Of a DNA stretch of 64,000 nucleotides, positions 37,126-46,262 are shown piece after piece. Positions within the stretch are counted from its first letter, which is position 1. Each line of letters begins with the position of its first letter. The notes beneath the pieces were generated by a model. It searched no databases. It was not told the DNA's origin and saw only the letters and a list, made by a program, of their open reading frames with translations. A program made the position numbers and the translations under genes. The stretch is from Lujinxingia vulgaris (GTDB taxonomy: Bacteria > Myxococcota_A > Bradymonadia > Bradymonadales > Bradymonadaceae), in contig NZ_VOSL01000044.1 of NCBI RefSeq assembly GCF_007997005.1, positions 181,711-245,710 on the forward strand, written 5' to 3'.

Positions 37126-37161
37126 GCGAAGCCGGGCGCTGAGGCGTTGTCCCGGCTTCGC
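37126..37161 (+). terminator. GC-rich hairpin after phoH
   Basis: An 11-bp perfect stem (GCGAAGCCGGG at 37126-37136 with 37151-37161) with a 14-nt loop lies 40 nt after phoH. No T tract follows. It probably marks the end of the upstream operon and separates it from the FHA-kinase operon. Confidence 0.55.
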
Positions 37162-37263
37162 GCGCTGTGTTAGCTTCGCGCCAGCGTACTCCGCCCGCCA
37201 TCGCCGACGCCTCGCGCCTCTGTGCGCGTAGCGCTGGCCTGTCCCACACCCTCATTTCGCGCT

Positions 37264-38061
37264 ATGTCTGACTCTCGTGACAAGAGCCTTCCATTCGACG
37301 TCGATGACGCCGACCTCTTCTCCAGTGTGGCCGATGACCACGTGCTGAGTTCCGCGCCGGTCTCCCCGGCGGCTCCCGCTCGCAGGCAAGCACAACCTGC
37401 GGCGCCGGTGGCCTCACGGCGAGCTGGACGCGCGAATCAACCCGCGGCGTTTTTGGACGTGGAGTCGCCCGGCCGCCCGCACCAGCGCGCTCGCCTGCAG
37501 GGTCCGCGCTTTTTGCTGGGCGGAGAGCGTGCAGATCTCACCCTCGACGATCGTTTTGTCTCCCGCTGGCACGCCCAGCTTAGCCAGGAGCAGGGCTCGT
37601 GGGTGCTCGAAGATCTGGGCAGTCATAACGGCGTCTACCTGCGAATCGCCGATGAGTTTGTGATGGAAGACGGCGATGAGATCCTCGTGGGCGCGCAACG
37701 TCTGGCGTTTCGAACAGGCTGGGACGCAGGGTCTTCGCAGTCGGTGCCGACCCTGGGCGCTCCGAAGCTGCCCACCGCGCCGCGCCTGGTCGAGTATGTC
37801 GAGGGGGGCCACATCCGGGGGATCTACCCGATTGTGGACTCGATGCTGATCGGCCGAGAAGGCGCCGATCTGAACTTCCCCCATGATGAGCTTCTCTCGT
37901 CACCGCACGCCAGCTTTGAGCGCCGCGACGGGCAGTTTTACCTGCGCGATCTCATCAGCGAGTCGGGCACCTTCATTCGAATTCGTGGCGCCGTTGAGCT
38001 GATTGACGGCGATTGTTTTTGCGTCGGCCGCACGCGGCTGCAGGTTCGGTATCAGGGATGA
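37264..38061 (+). CDS. Double FHA-domain protein
   Basis: About 265 aa from the ATG at 37264; a GTG at 37222 has no ribosome site. A low-complexity N-terminus leads to FHA domain 1 (about 85-155, with DDRFVSRWHAQLSQEQ and DLGSHNGVYLRI) and FHA domain 2 (about 180-260, with MLIGREGADLN, LLSSPHASFERRDG and ISESGTFIRI). FHA domains bind phosphothreonine. The adjacent Ser/Thr kinase is the obvious source of it. No membrane segment or enzyme domain is present, so it is likely a soluble adaptor. It overlaps the next gene's start (ATGA). Confidence 0.88.
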   Translation: MSDSRDKSLPFDVDDADLFSSVADDHVLSSAPVSPAAPARRQAQPAAPVASRRAGRANQPAAFLDVESPGRPHQRARLQGPRFLLGGERADLTLDDRFVSRWHAQLSQEQGSWVLEDLGSHNGVYLRIADEFVMEDGDEILVGAQRLAFRTGWDAGSSQSVPTLGAPKLPTAPRLVEYVEGGHIRGIYPIVDSMLIGREGADLNFPHDELLSSPHASFERRDGQFYLRDLISESGTFIRIRGAVELIDGDCFCVGRTRLQVRYQG

Positions 38062-41006
38062 ATGATTGGAGTCGGATCGGGGCGCTGCTGCGCGTTGCCA
38101 TGGTGGTCGCCACGTCGGGAGCGTTCGGATGCGCGAGCACACCGGGCGCCGCGGATGACTTCGCGATCACCATGCGCGTGCAGCCCGACGATCGCGTCAG
38201 CGACAGCGCGGCGCTCACGCTTCTGCAAGACGGCACCTGGTCGATGGAGCCCGACCGCGGCGCGTCCTGGCGTTGGGAGTTCGAGCCCGGCGAGGTCGCG
38301 CGTTTTGAAGGCGGAGACGCCGAACATCTTTTTGTGGTGATCGACGCTCCGGGAGAGCGGCTTCGCTTACAACGCCTCGACACCTGGCCCCTTCGCGGCG
38401 AGCTAAAAGGACGTCTCTCGCCGGTGACCGATGCCGGCCTTCCCGCCCGAATGTGTGTGGGGGAAGGCGCGTTCACGGCCTCAACATGTGAGGTGACCGG
38501 AGACACACGCTGGTCACTCTTCGACCTCGACGCCAGCGCGTCGCCCCGACTTCGCCTCGGCTCGTCCGATAACGGGGCGATGCATCTTCCCTACCGGCGT
38601 CGTGCCGTGGTGGATGTCGTCCAACAGAGAGCGCAACGCGATGGCGAAGCGATCGAGGGTGCCTGGCTGGCGATCGCCAGCGCGCCGCGTCGCGGCCGCT
38701 TTGCCGCCGCCCCCCGGGTTGCGCTGGGCCCGGACTGCGATCTTCGCGCCGATGGGCCATCGACCGCCGCGCGCTTTATCAGCGCCGGCGAGTGGCCGTC
38801 GCCTCACTCGCCCCACCCGGTCGCCATGGAAGCTCGCGCGCTGGTGGCCGGCGCCGATGCGATGGTGCGCTGCCCCTCGGCGCAGCACGCTCTGGTGGAG
38901 ATGCCCGCGATCACCCGCCCACTTATGGCCACCTACGACGATCGCCTGCTCGGGCCGCCCAACTTCGCGATGGCGCCACACAAGGTTCCCACGCCGCAAG
39001 CGCACGTCTGGAGCCTGGTGGCCGCCTTCGGTGCGGTCGGCGACTGGGAGTTGGCTGCGTTCTGGGCGGAGCGGGCGATCGCGCAGACCTCACCGGACCC
39101 CCGTGGCGAGTCGCGGGCGCTCCGCGTGATGGACATCCTCGCCACCGGCGGCTCTCTGGAGGCCGCGATGCGCCTGGCGCATTACGCCGGTCGAAACGTC
39201 TGGAACAGCGCCAACATCCCCGATCTTCTCGACGGGACGGCGATCATCCATGCCCAGCTCGCCCAGACCGATCGCTACCTGGAGCAGACCGCCCGCAGGC
39301 AGGAGCTGGCTCAGAGCCGACGCGACGAGGAGCGTCTTGCCTGGTACCGCTGGGCCGAGCTCCGCACCGCCCACGCGGCCCGAAGCGCCTCGGAGGGGCT
39401 GGCCTATCGCGACTACGTCGTGGGGTTTGAAAACGATGACCAGGCGGACTGGGCCCTGGCGATCTGGGCCATGCTCGGCATGCACGGCCAGTCGCTCCCC
39501 GGTGTGGAGTCTGCCGAGGTGCTGCGCCCGCGCTACGAGCAGGCCGGCGCGCTTGCCCTCTGGGAGGCGATCTTCAAGCCCGACCTGACCCCGAGCTGCG
39601 ATCCGTTGAGCGTGGAGACGTGCACCGCCACCTCGTACGGGCTGCGCGCGCGCGACGCGTCCGAGCCCGCCCTGCAAGAAACTCTGGAAACGATCCCCAC
39701 CCTGGAGCTTCGCCCGCTCTTTGACGTGGCCCGGCTGGAGATGCTCGCCAGCACCATCCAGGACCCCGCTGAGCGCGCGGAGCTCTGGGTCGCGCTCCTG
39801 CCCCTTACCGATGACGCCGATTCAGCAGAAGCGCTCCGGCGAGCCCTCAACGCCATCGCTGAGGTCGTAAGTAGCCCGGCGCCCTCCTGCGAACGCACCC
39901 GCGCGCTTCGCTGGCACTTTGCCAACGCCGCCCGGCGCGGCGACCGCCCCCTCCTCGGGCGCGAACGACGTCAGTGGGTCGAGTTTGTCGGCTGGTGGGC
40001 CGACGAGGGTCTTGATGCCCTCTGCGAGAGCCCGGAGCGCTTTATCGAAGCGCTCCAGGCGCGTCCGGTCAGCGCCCGCCCCTTTACCCGCGAGGCGCTT
40101 CTGCTCCTCGACGCACGCTACCGCGCCGCCGGCTCCGACACGCTGAACGTCGACGAGCTCAGCGCCGCCGCCACGTTGGCCGGCAGCCTGGGGGATTCCG
40201 ACACCTGCGCCCGCTGGAGCCTGGCGCTCTCGGTGGCGGCGGCGCGCCGCGGCCACATCCAGCTGGCCGGTGATCACCTCGTGCGCGCGACAAACTGCGC
40301 GCCTGAGGCCGCTGAACTTCGCGCCGCGCGCGATCTCGTCGCCGCCTACATTGAGTTCGAGCGCAGCGCCGGCAAACGCGGCTTCAATCATCCCGACGCG
40401 GGCGCCGAGCTGCGCGAACTGGCGCGCCGTGAGCCGGTGCCGGGCACGTGCGTGGGGCTCGTTCCCCTGAACTTCGACCTCGACCGGCACTTGCCGGGCT
40501 CCCTTCACCAGCTCGCCGGGCGCATCGCGCTCGCGGATGTCAGTGGCGAGGCATTCTCAGTACTCACCGCCAGCCACCTGCTCTCAGAGGCGCGCGCAGG
40601 CTACAACGCGGGCACCCGAGCCCTGGCGCGTGGCGACGCGCTCAGCGCAGCCCGCTCGCTCAAGGCCGCGCGAGACCACTTCGGCGCGCTGAATCACCGC
40701 CCCGGAGTCGCGACGATCACCTTCCTCGACGGGCTCGTTTTCGGTGGTCTGCTCGAAGCGCTCGCGACCCCGAAGGCTGACGAGCCTGCCAGCCTGGAGT
40801 TACCTCCGGAGCACGCACGGCTCCGCGATGGCGAGGCTGCCTCCTGGCTGAACACGCTTTCTGAAGCGAGCCCCGAATACGGCACGGCCGCCCACCTGGC
40901 GGCGTTGCTTATCGTCGGCCGGCGTGAAGAGGCCGCGCTGCTCGCGGCTCAGCCCGATGCCGAGCGTCCCGCCCTGCTCTGCTCGCCGGAGGCCGCCGCG
41001 CCATGA
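38058..41006 (+). CDS. Large helical-repeat-like lipoprotein
   Basis: 982 aa from the ATG at 38058. The signal peptide VVATSGAFGCAS gives a lipobox FGC. About residues 30-250 are beta-rich, while the remainder is alpha-helical with Ala/Leu periodicity reminiscent of TPR/HEAT solenoids (EAIFKPDL, ALWEAIF, AAARRGHIQLAGDHLV). I recognise no family. It is probably a periplasmic or outer-membrane sensor or scaffold. It is joined by ATGA overlaps to the FHA gene before and the kinase gene after, so its product should be made with them. Confidence 0.78.
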   Translation: MNDWSRIGALLRVAMVVATSGAFGCASTPGAADDFAITMRVQPDDRVSDSAALTLLQDGTWSMEPDRGASWRWEFEPGEVARFEGGDAEHLFVVIDAPGERLRLQRLDTWPLRGELKGRLSPVTDAGLPARMCVGEGAFTASTCEVTGDTRWSLFDLDASASPRLRLGSSDNGAMHLPYRRRAVVDVVQQRAQRDGEAIEGAWLAIASAPRRGRFAAAPRVALGPDCDLRADGPSTAARFISAGEWPSPHSPHPVAMEARALVAGADAMVRCPSAQHALVEMPAITRPLMATYDDRLLGPPNFAMAPHKVPTPQAHVWSLVAAFGAVGDWELAAFWAERAIAQTSPDPRGESRALRVMDILATGGSLEAAMRLAHYAGRNVWNSANIPDLLDGTAIIHAQLAQTDRYLEQTARRQELAQSRRDEERLAWYRWAELRTAHAARSASEGLAYRDYVVGFENDDQADWALAIWAMLGMHGQSLPGVESAEVLRPRYEQAGALALWEAIFKPDLTPSCDPLSVETCTATSYGLRARDASEPALQETLETIPTLELRPLFDVARLEMLASTIQDPAERAELWVALLPLTDDADSAEALRRALNAIAEVVSSPAPSCERTRALRWHFANAARRGDRPLLGRERRQWVEFVGWWADEGLDALCESPERFIEALQARPVSARPFTREALLLLDARYRAAGSDTLNVDELSAAATLAGSLGDSDTCARWSLALSVAAARRGHIQLAGDHLVRATNCAPEAAELRAARDLVAAYIEFERSAGKRGFNHPDAGAELRELARREPVPGTCVGLVPLNFDLDRHLPGSLHQLAGRIALADVSGEAFSVLTASHLLSEARAGYNAGTRALARGDALSAARSLKAARDHFGALNHRPGVATITFLDGLVFGGLLEALATPKADEPASLELPPEHARLRDGEAASWLNTLSEASPEYGTAAHLAALLIVGRREEAALLAAQPDAERPALLCSPEAAAP

Positions 41007-42964
41007 ACCCGGTCTCCACGCCCGACACGATCGCGGAGCGCTACACGATCCTTGAGGAGCTCGGACAGGGGGGCATGGCGACGGTGTACCGTGCCTACGA
41101 TCAGACTCTGGCTCGCGAGGTCGCGGTCAAACGCCTGCACCCGCATCTGGCGAAGGTGGCCGAACACCGGGCGCGGTTTGAGCGTGAAGCCCGCGCGGTC
41201 GCCCGCCTGGACCACCCGGGCATCGTCAAAATCTACGACTTCTCCTCCCCCGAGTCCGACGACGCCTTCATCGTCATGGAGCTCATCGACGGACAGTCGC
41301 TCGCGGCGCTCCTGGAGCGCGCGGGTCCACTGCCCCCGGAGCTTGCCGCAGTCCTGATTGCCGAGACCCTCGACGCGCTGGAGCTGGCGCATCAGCACCA
41401 GATCATTCACCGCGACATCAAGCCGGAGAATGTGATGGTGCGGCAGGACGCCTCGGTGGTGATCCTGGACTTCGGGCTGGCCAACCTCCTTGACCAGGCC
41501 CGCATCACACGTACCGGCGCGCTGCTCGGGAGCCCCGCCTTTATGGCGCCGGAGCTCATGGAGGGCCGGCGCGCCGACATCGCCAGTGACCTCTTTGCCA
41601 TCGGCGCGACCTTCTACCGACTGATCACCGGCCAGGACGCCTTTGAAGGAGACCACCCCGCGCAGATCCTTCGCGCCATTGAGCGCGGCGACCACACGCC
41701 CGCCCATCGGCGCGACGCCCGGGTGGGACGCCGCCTGAGCCAGCTGATCAGCCGCTGGATCAGCGTCGCCCCCGAAAAACGCCCCTCCAACGTCACCGAG
41801 GCGCAAAAAGAGCTTCGGAACCTCGTCGATGTGCCTGCATGGCGCCCAGACCTCAAGCGCTACATCAATGAAATCTCAGGCAACACTTTAGGACCGGACG
41901 GTGTCTCTCGGCTGGAAGCGAGGATCTGTGAGGCGCTCATGAGGCGCGTCGACGCGCTCCGCACCCGGGGCGCCACGCTCGAAGCCACCTACGAGTTGGA
42001 ACGTCTGCTCGCATACCAACCCGACTCGCCGGAAGCACTGGCGAAGCTCTCGCAGCTTCACGCCAGCGACCGAGCGGCGCGCGGACCTGGCCGCCTGTTG
42101 CGAGCCGGCGCAGTGGCGCTGTTCGGTGGTGCTCTGGCGGGAGGTGCGCTGTGGCTCGGTGCCAAAGAACCCGTTCAGAACGATGCACCATCATCCACAC
42201 CTACCCGGAAGGCTCCGGCTCCCCTCGCCACCACAACGACTCAGCCGACGTCGGCGACCTCACCCTTCGCGGACATCCGTCCGATTCAGGAGGACATCGT
42301 CGCCGCGATCGATGCAGCTCACAAAAGCACTCAACATGCATCGGACGCCGAGTCCGCCCGACCTGCGCGCATCGACCAGCGCGATGCCCCTCCCCCTGTC
42401 GCCCCGGCATCGGCGAGCGCGGGTGCGGGATGGCCCACAGATCAACCTCCCGCGGAGACCTCCCGCACACCGCCCAAAACCCTCAAGCAACGCTTCAGGG
42501 TTATCCCCGCGGCGGCTACGCTCATCATCGATGGCAAACGCTATTCGGCCATCGAGGCCGCTCGTGGCATCGAGCTCCCGGTCGGCCCCACCCAGATTGA
42601 GGCTACAAGCCCGGGCTGCCAGACGCTCCAAGACGCCTTCGAGATCACCCCGGAGTCGAGTCAACGCGCGCAGCGCGTTGTCCTGCGCTGGCTGCCCGGC
42701 TACATTGAGCTGGTCACGGATCGCAACGCGCTGGTCTGGCTCGATGAACGCTCCCGACCGGTGATGGTAAACGCCGGGGGCGCCTCCGAGCCCATCGAGG
42801 TGTCCTTTGGTAAGGCGGACGAAGCCCCCGCTCAACGCCAGCTGGAGCTGCGCGTGGCGAGCCACCGCGATCTGACCCGTATCCTCTCGCGTACGGTGAC
42901 CGTACGCCCCGGACAAACCACCTCCCTGGCGCTCTCCCTTGCCGATGCCGACTCACCACGCTGA
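41003..42964 (+). CDS. Transmembrane Ser/Thr protein kinase with PEGA-like C-terminus
   Basis: 653 aa. The kinase domain (10-280) is intact: glycine loop GQGGMATV (21-28), AVKR (K43), HRDIKPEN (136-143), DFG (156-158) and APE (182-184). The juxtamembrane region and helix GALAGGALWLG (near 385) lead to a Thr/Pro-rich region. A C-terminal beta domain (about 490-640) contains the PEGA-type FRVIPAAATLIIDGKRYS and VGPTQIEATSPGC. The outer domain could sense envelope ligands, while the kinase phosphorylates the FHA protein's partners. It overlaps the upstream gene (ATGA) and the downstream gene by 20 nt. Confidence 0.92.
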   Translation: MNPVSTPDTIAERYTILEELGQGGMATVYRAYDQTLAREVAVKRLHPHLAKVAEHRARFEREARAVARLDHPGIVKIYDFSSPESDDAFIVMELIDGQSLAALLERAGPLPPELAAVLIAETLDALELAHQHQIIHRDIKPENVMVRQDASVVILDFGLANLLDQARITRTGALLGSPAFMAPELMEGRRADIASDLFAIGATFYRLITGQDAFEGDHPAQILRAIERGDHTPAHRRDARVGRRLSQLISRWISVAPEKRPSNVTEAQKELRNLVDVPAWRPDLKRYINEISGNTLGPDGVSRLEARICEALMRRVDALRTRGATLEATYELERLLAYQPDSPEALAKLSQLHASDRAARGPGRLLRAGAVALFGGALAGGALWLGAKEPVQNDAPSSTPTRKAPAPLATTTTQPTSATSPFADIRPIQEDIVAAIDAAHKSTQHASDAESARPARIDQRDAPPPVAPASASAGAGWPTDQPPAETSRTPPKTLKQRFRVIPAAATLIIDGKRYSAIEAARGIELPVGPTQIEATSPGCQTLQDAFEITPESSQRAQRVVLRWLPGYIELVTDRNALVWLDERSRPVMVNAGGASEPIEVSFGKADEAPAQRQLELRVASHRDLTRILSRTVTVRPGQTTSLALSLADADSPR

Positions 42965-43820
42965 TCGCCGCACCTCCGGTCGACGCGCCGCGCTTCTGGC
43001 CGTAACGCTCGTGGCGCTTTGGCTCCAGGCTCTGCCTGCTTCAGCTCAGGCCCCCTCCGCCACAAAACCTGAAGCATCACTTCAAGAAAACCCTTTATCC
43101 CGGGCGCATGACGCCCTTCAACGTGCCGAGTTTGAGCAGCTACGCCCCCTGCTCTCCCCCTTCATCGACACCGAGGCCTTCCACGCGCTCTCGCCAGAGG
43201 ATCGCGCGAAGGCAAGGTCACTGCTGGCACTGGGCCTCTACTTCGAGGGCCAGTCGCTGGCCGATGCGATGCGCGCGTCAGAGCTTCTGGCCCACGCGCG
43301 CGCGCAGCTGCAGGTCGCGATCCTCGACGATCCCGAGCACACCCTCGATCCTCTGGTGTTTCCCGCCGATCTGATCGCGTTGCAACGCACGCTTCGTACG
43401 CCACTTCCGCTCCCCGGAAGCCGCGCCGCTGCGCCCGACGACGCGTCGCTCATCTACGTCGAACGCCGCATCACGCGCCGCTCGCCCTGGGTGACGCTCT
43501 TGCCGATGGGCGCCGGCCAATTTCAAAACGGACATCCGCTGCGAGGCGCGATCGTTGCCGCCACCCAGGTATTGGGCCTGGCGGCAAACCTCGTCGGCTT
43601 CTGGCAGGTCGAGTCGCTGCGAGACCCTCAGGGTCGCATCGCGACCGCGGACTCTGAGCAGGCGCGTCGCTGGCAAACCTTACAGTGGACCGGGCTGGCC
43701 GTCGCGGGCTTGAGCTGGGGCCTGGGCGCTGCCGAGTCGTTCTATCATTTTGAGGCGGAGGATGTTGCGCTTCGCACCCTGGATGCACCTCCGGCCGAGC
43801 TGCGCAATCTCTCGGACTGA
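42945..43820 (+). CDS. Exported protein with DUF5683-like membrane motif
   Basis: 291 aa from the ATG at 42945; a TTG two codons earlier is possible. A signal peptide (LLAVTLVALWLQALPASAQA) is followed by a helical TPR-like region (about 50-150). Then the block LLPMGAGQFQNGHPLRG, followed by hydrophobic helices, matches the PGxGQxxNG motif of DUF5683-type inner-membrane proteins. A related block occurs in the 33597 gene product. It overlaps the kinase gene by 20 nt, which implies translational coupling. Function unknown. Confidence 0.75.
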   Translation: MPTHHADRRTSGRRAALLAVTLVALWLQALPASAQAPSATKPEASLQENPLSRAHDALQRAEFEQLRPLLSPFIDTEAFHALSPEDRAKARSLLALGLYFEGQSLADAMRASELLAHARAQLQVAILDDPEHTLDPLVFPADLIALQRTLRTPLPLPGSRAAAPDDASLIYVERRITRRSPWVTLLPMGAGQFQNGHPLRGAIVAATQVLGLAANLVGFWQVESLRDPQGRIATADSEQARRWQTLQWTGLAVAGLSWGLGAAESFYHFEAEDVALRTLDAPPAELRNLSD

Positions 43821-43926
43821 AGCGACCTCACAGATGAGGGCAGCCTCTCCTCCCGACACCTGGTGAGGTGGACGCCTCAATCCCTCGCATCGATCCTTTT
43901 GTATCACACTGTGACCCGGAACCTTT

Positions 43927-45687
43927 ATGGCAAGTCTTCGCGTCATCGGTGGCGGTGAGCCGCGCATCTTTCCCCTGACCGAGCGTCTGACGACTCTGGG
44001 GAGCGCGCCGGCCAACGACATCTCTCTGAACACATCGGAGCTCGCCGAGCATCACGCCACCATACAGCTCGATGCCAGCGCCTTTGTGATCCGCACCACC
44101 GCGCGAAAGCTCAGCGTGATGGTCAACGGCAAGAAACGCCGCGAGCACACCCTCTGCCACGGGGATCGCCTTGTCCTCGGTGGGGTTGAGCTGGAGGTTG
44201 TGCTCCTGGATTCACCCGCGGCCCCCCCGGAGCCAACCAACCCCCGGGGGCTGGAGCATCTCCGCGCGCTCGCCACGCGCCTCACCGGCACCGATGACAT
44301 CACCGGGGTGCTCGAACACCTTCTCGACGCGGTGCTGGAGCTCAGCGAGGGGCAAAAGGGCTTTGTGATCCTGGCTCGTGACGGGCAGTGGAGTGTCCCG
44401 GCGGCCCGCAGCGTCGACGCGACCGCCCTGGAGAACGCTCACCTTCACCTCTCGGACTCCATTATCGGGCACGCCATCGCCAGCCGTCGCCCACTCATCA
44501 TCGCCGATGTGCGCAGCGAGGACGCGTTTGAGGGTGCCCAGTCGGTGGTGGATCTGGAGATCTCCAGCGTGCTCTGCCTTCCGCTCTTCGCCCATGGCGA
44601 GCTGCTCGGGTTGATCTATGTGGGCGATGACCGCCCCACCGGGTATTTTGCCGGGGTCGATCTGGAGCTACTGCAGGTCTTTGCCTCCTGGGCGAGCCTG
44701 ATGATCGCCAACGCGCTGAACGTCGACGCTCTGCAAGAAGATCGCGACGCGCTGCGCGCCCGGCTCCGCGACCAACGCTTCGGTTCGGTGATCGGCGCCA
44801 GCAAGGCCATGCAGACGATCTTTGAAGCGGTCGAGCGCGTCGCGCCGGCCTCGGTCAGCGTGCTGATCACGGGCGAAACCGGTACCGGAAAAGAGCTCAT
44901 CGCCCATGAGATTCACCGTCGCAGCCCGCGGGCCGATGGCCCCTTTATCACCATCAACTGCGGCGCCATCCCGGAGCATCTTCTTGAGAGTGAGCTCTTC
45001 GGTCACGAGCGAGGCGCGTTCACCGGCGCCACCGCCCGCCGCGACGGGAAGTTCCACGCGGCCCACCGCGGCACCCTCTTTCTCGATGAGATTGGCGAGA
45101 TGCCCGCGGCGCTGCAGGTCAAGCTCTTGCGGGTGCTTCAGGAGCATTGCGTCACGCGCGTCGGTTCCAACACCCCGGAGGAGCTCGACTTTCGGGTGCT
45201 CGCTGCGACCCACGTCGATCTTCACGAGGCGGTGGCCAAGAAGCGTTTTCGCGAAGATCTCTACTACCGCCTCAACGTCGTGGAGTTGCGCCTTCCGCCG
45301 CTACGCAAACGCGGCGACGATGTGCTGCTGCTGGCGAACTTCCTGATCGAGCGCCTGGCCCCGGAGCTTGGCGTCTCGTCGCGTCCTCTCAGCACGAGCT
45401 GCCGCGAGGCGCTGCGCCGCTACGACTGGCCGGGCAACGTGCGCCAGCTGGAGAATCGCATAAAACGCGCGCTGATTCTGGCCAGCGGCTCGGCGCTCAC
45501 GCCCGCCGATCTGGAGCTTCAGGAGAGCGCGCTCCCGCAGCGTCGCTCGCTGGCCGAGGCCAAAGAAGCCTTCGCGCTGAACTACATTCTCGAGACCCTG
45601 GAGCAAAACGGCGGGAACCGCAGCCAGACCGCCCGCGACCTTGATGTCGATCCGCGCACCATTTTCCGATATCTGGAGAAGGCCTGA
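43927..45687 (+). CDS. FHA-GAF-AAA+-Fis sigma54-dependent activator
   Basis: 586 aa. An FHA domain (about 1-95) precedes a GAF domain (about 115-270), a sigma54 AAA+ domain (about 285-520) and a Fis-type helix-turn-helix at the end ([23 protein letters not shown]). Walker A is GETGTGKE (316-323), the GAFTGA sigma54-contact loop is intact and the Walker B is [10 protein letters not shown]. Such FHA-regulators are typical of myxobacteria and respond to Ser/Thr phosphorylation. The FHA itself is degenerate: the usual GR is GS and SRxH is AEHH. It lies just downstream of the kinase operon and should switch sigma54 promoters. Confidence 0.92.
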   Translation: MASLRVIGGGEPRIFPLTERLTTLGSAPANDISLNTSELAEHHATIQLDASAFVIRTTARKLSVMVNGKKRREHTLCHGDRLVLGGVELEVVLLDSPAAPPEPTNPRGLEHLRALATRLTGTDDITGVLEHLLDAVLELSEGQKGFVILARDGQWSVPAARSVDATALENAHLHLSDSIIGHAIASRRPLIIADVRSEDAFEGAQSVVDLEISSVLCLPLFAHGELLGLIYVGDDRPTGYFAGVDLELLQVFASWASLMIANALNVDALQEDRDALRARLRDQRFGSVIGASKAMQTIFEAVERVAPASVSVLITGETGTGKELIAHEIHRRSPRADGPFITINCGAIPEHLLESELFGHERGAFTGATARRDGKFHAAHRGTLFLDEIGEMPAALQVKLLRVLQEHCVTRVGSNTPEELDFRVLAATHVDLHEAVAKKRFREDLYYRLNVVELRLPPLRKRGDDVLLLANFLIERLAPELGVSSRPLSTSCREALRRYDWPGNVRQLENRIKRALILASGSALTPADLELQESALPQRRSLAEAKEAFALNYILETLEQNGGNRSQTARDLDVDPRTIFRYLEKA

Positions 45688-45746
45688 CATCGATGTCCGA
45701 GAATTCTGCCCCTCCCGAGAGCGACGACGTGAAAGAAGCGCACAAC

Positions 45747-46262
45747 ATGGCGAGTTGTCGGGCGTGTTTGCCGGTGGCATGGGCCTTGCTTTTGAGCAGT
45801 TGCGTTGGATCGCCGCTGCATGTGGAGGAAGCCCCCGTGAACCTGCCCCCTTTTATCGATCGCGACTTTGTCTCACCGGCCCTCGACGTCGTACGCGTCG
45901 AGACAGCGCGCGAGATCACACTCGCCGCCGAGGGGCTCTTCGACCCCAACGAAGAAGAGGCGCTCTACTATGTCTGGATGGGCGAGCACAGTGGACTTCT
46001 GGAGCAGGCCGAGGTCGGTGCGCTTCCGGGCAACCCTCGCCATCGCGAGGTCTTCCACGTCTACGAACGTGTGACCACGCGCATCGATCCGTGCAGCGAA
46101 CGCCTTCGGGATCGTGAGGATGAGACCCTCTGGCTTGTTGTGGCTGACCGGCGCTTTGTGCGCGTGACCGGCTCGGAGGTCGAGGTCGCGCCGGGCGGAT
46201 TTATGGTCTCGCATAGCTGGCAGCTGCGCTTTCGGCCGGGTCTGTGCACGGAGGCACTATGA
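45747..46262 (+). CDS. Small lipoprotein, unknown function
   Basis: 171 aa from the ATG at 45747. An upstream in-frame ATG at 45693 would give an acidic, poor signal peptide. The signal peptide is short and ends in the LLSSC lipobox. The mature region is mostly beta, with DETLWLVVADRRFVRV and CSERLRDREDE. No family is recognised. It overlaps the next gene by ATGA. The signal-peptide coding region contains a perfect sigma54 consensus (45775-45790) and unusually many TTG/CTT leucine codons for this region. Confidence 0.7.
   Translation: MASCRACLPVAWALLLSSCVGSPLHVEEAPVNLPPFIDRDFVSPALDVVRVETAREITLAAEGLFDPNEEEALYYVWMGEHSGLLEQAEVGALPGNPRHREVFHVYERVTTRIDPCSERLRDREDETLWLVVADRRFVRVTGSEVEVAPGGFMVSHSWQLRFRPGLCTEAL
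45775..45790 (+). promoter_or_regulatory. Perfect sigma54 (-24/-12) promoter consensus, intragenic
   Basis: TGGCATGGGCCTTGCT fits TGGCAYRNNNNTTGCW with the required 10-nt spacing between the GG and GC dinucleotides. It lies inside the signal-peptide coding region of the small lipoprotein gene, shortly downstream of a sigma54 activator gene. A transcript would start near 45802. It may be chance, or a real internal promoter of the following lipoprotein gene. Confidence 0.4.

Noticed and set aside
35390..37255. Long minus-strand reading frame (about 621 codons) across phoH and neighbours
   Set aside because: It spans several real genes antisense, has no domain or start signal, and phoH and the membrane genes on the plus strand are recognisable families.
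45693..45746. Upstream ATG start for the small lipoprotein
   Set aside because: It would place an acidic 18-residue stretch before the signal peptide, which is unfavourable for export.
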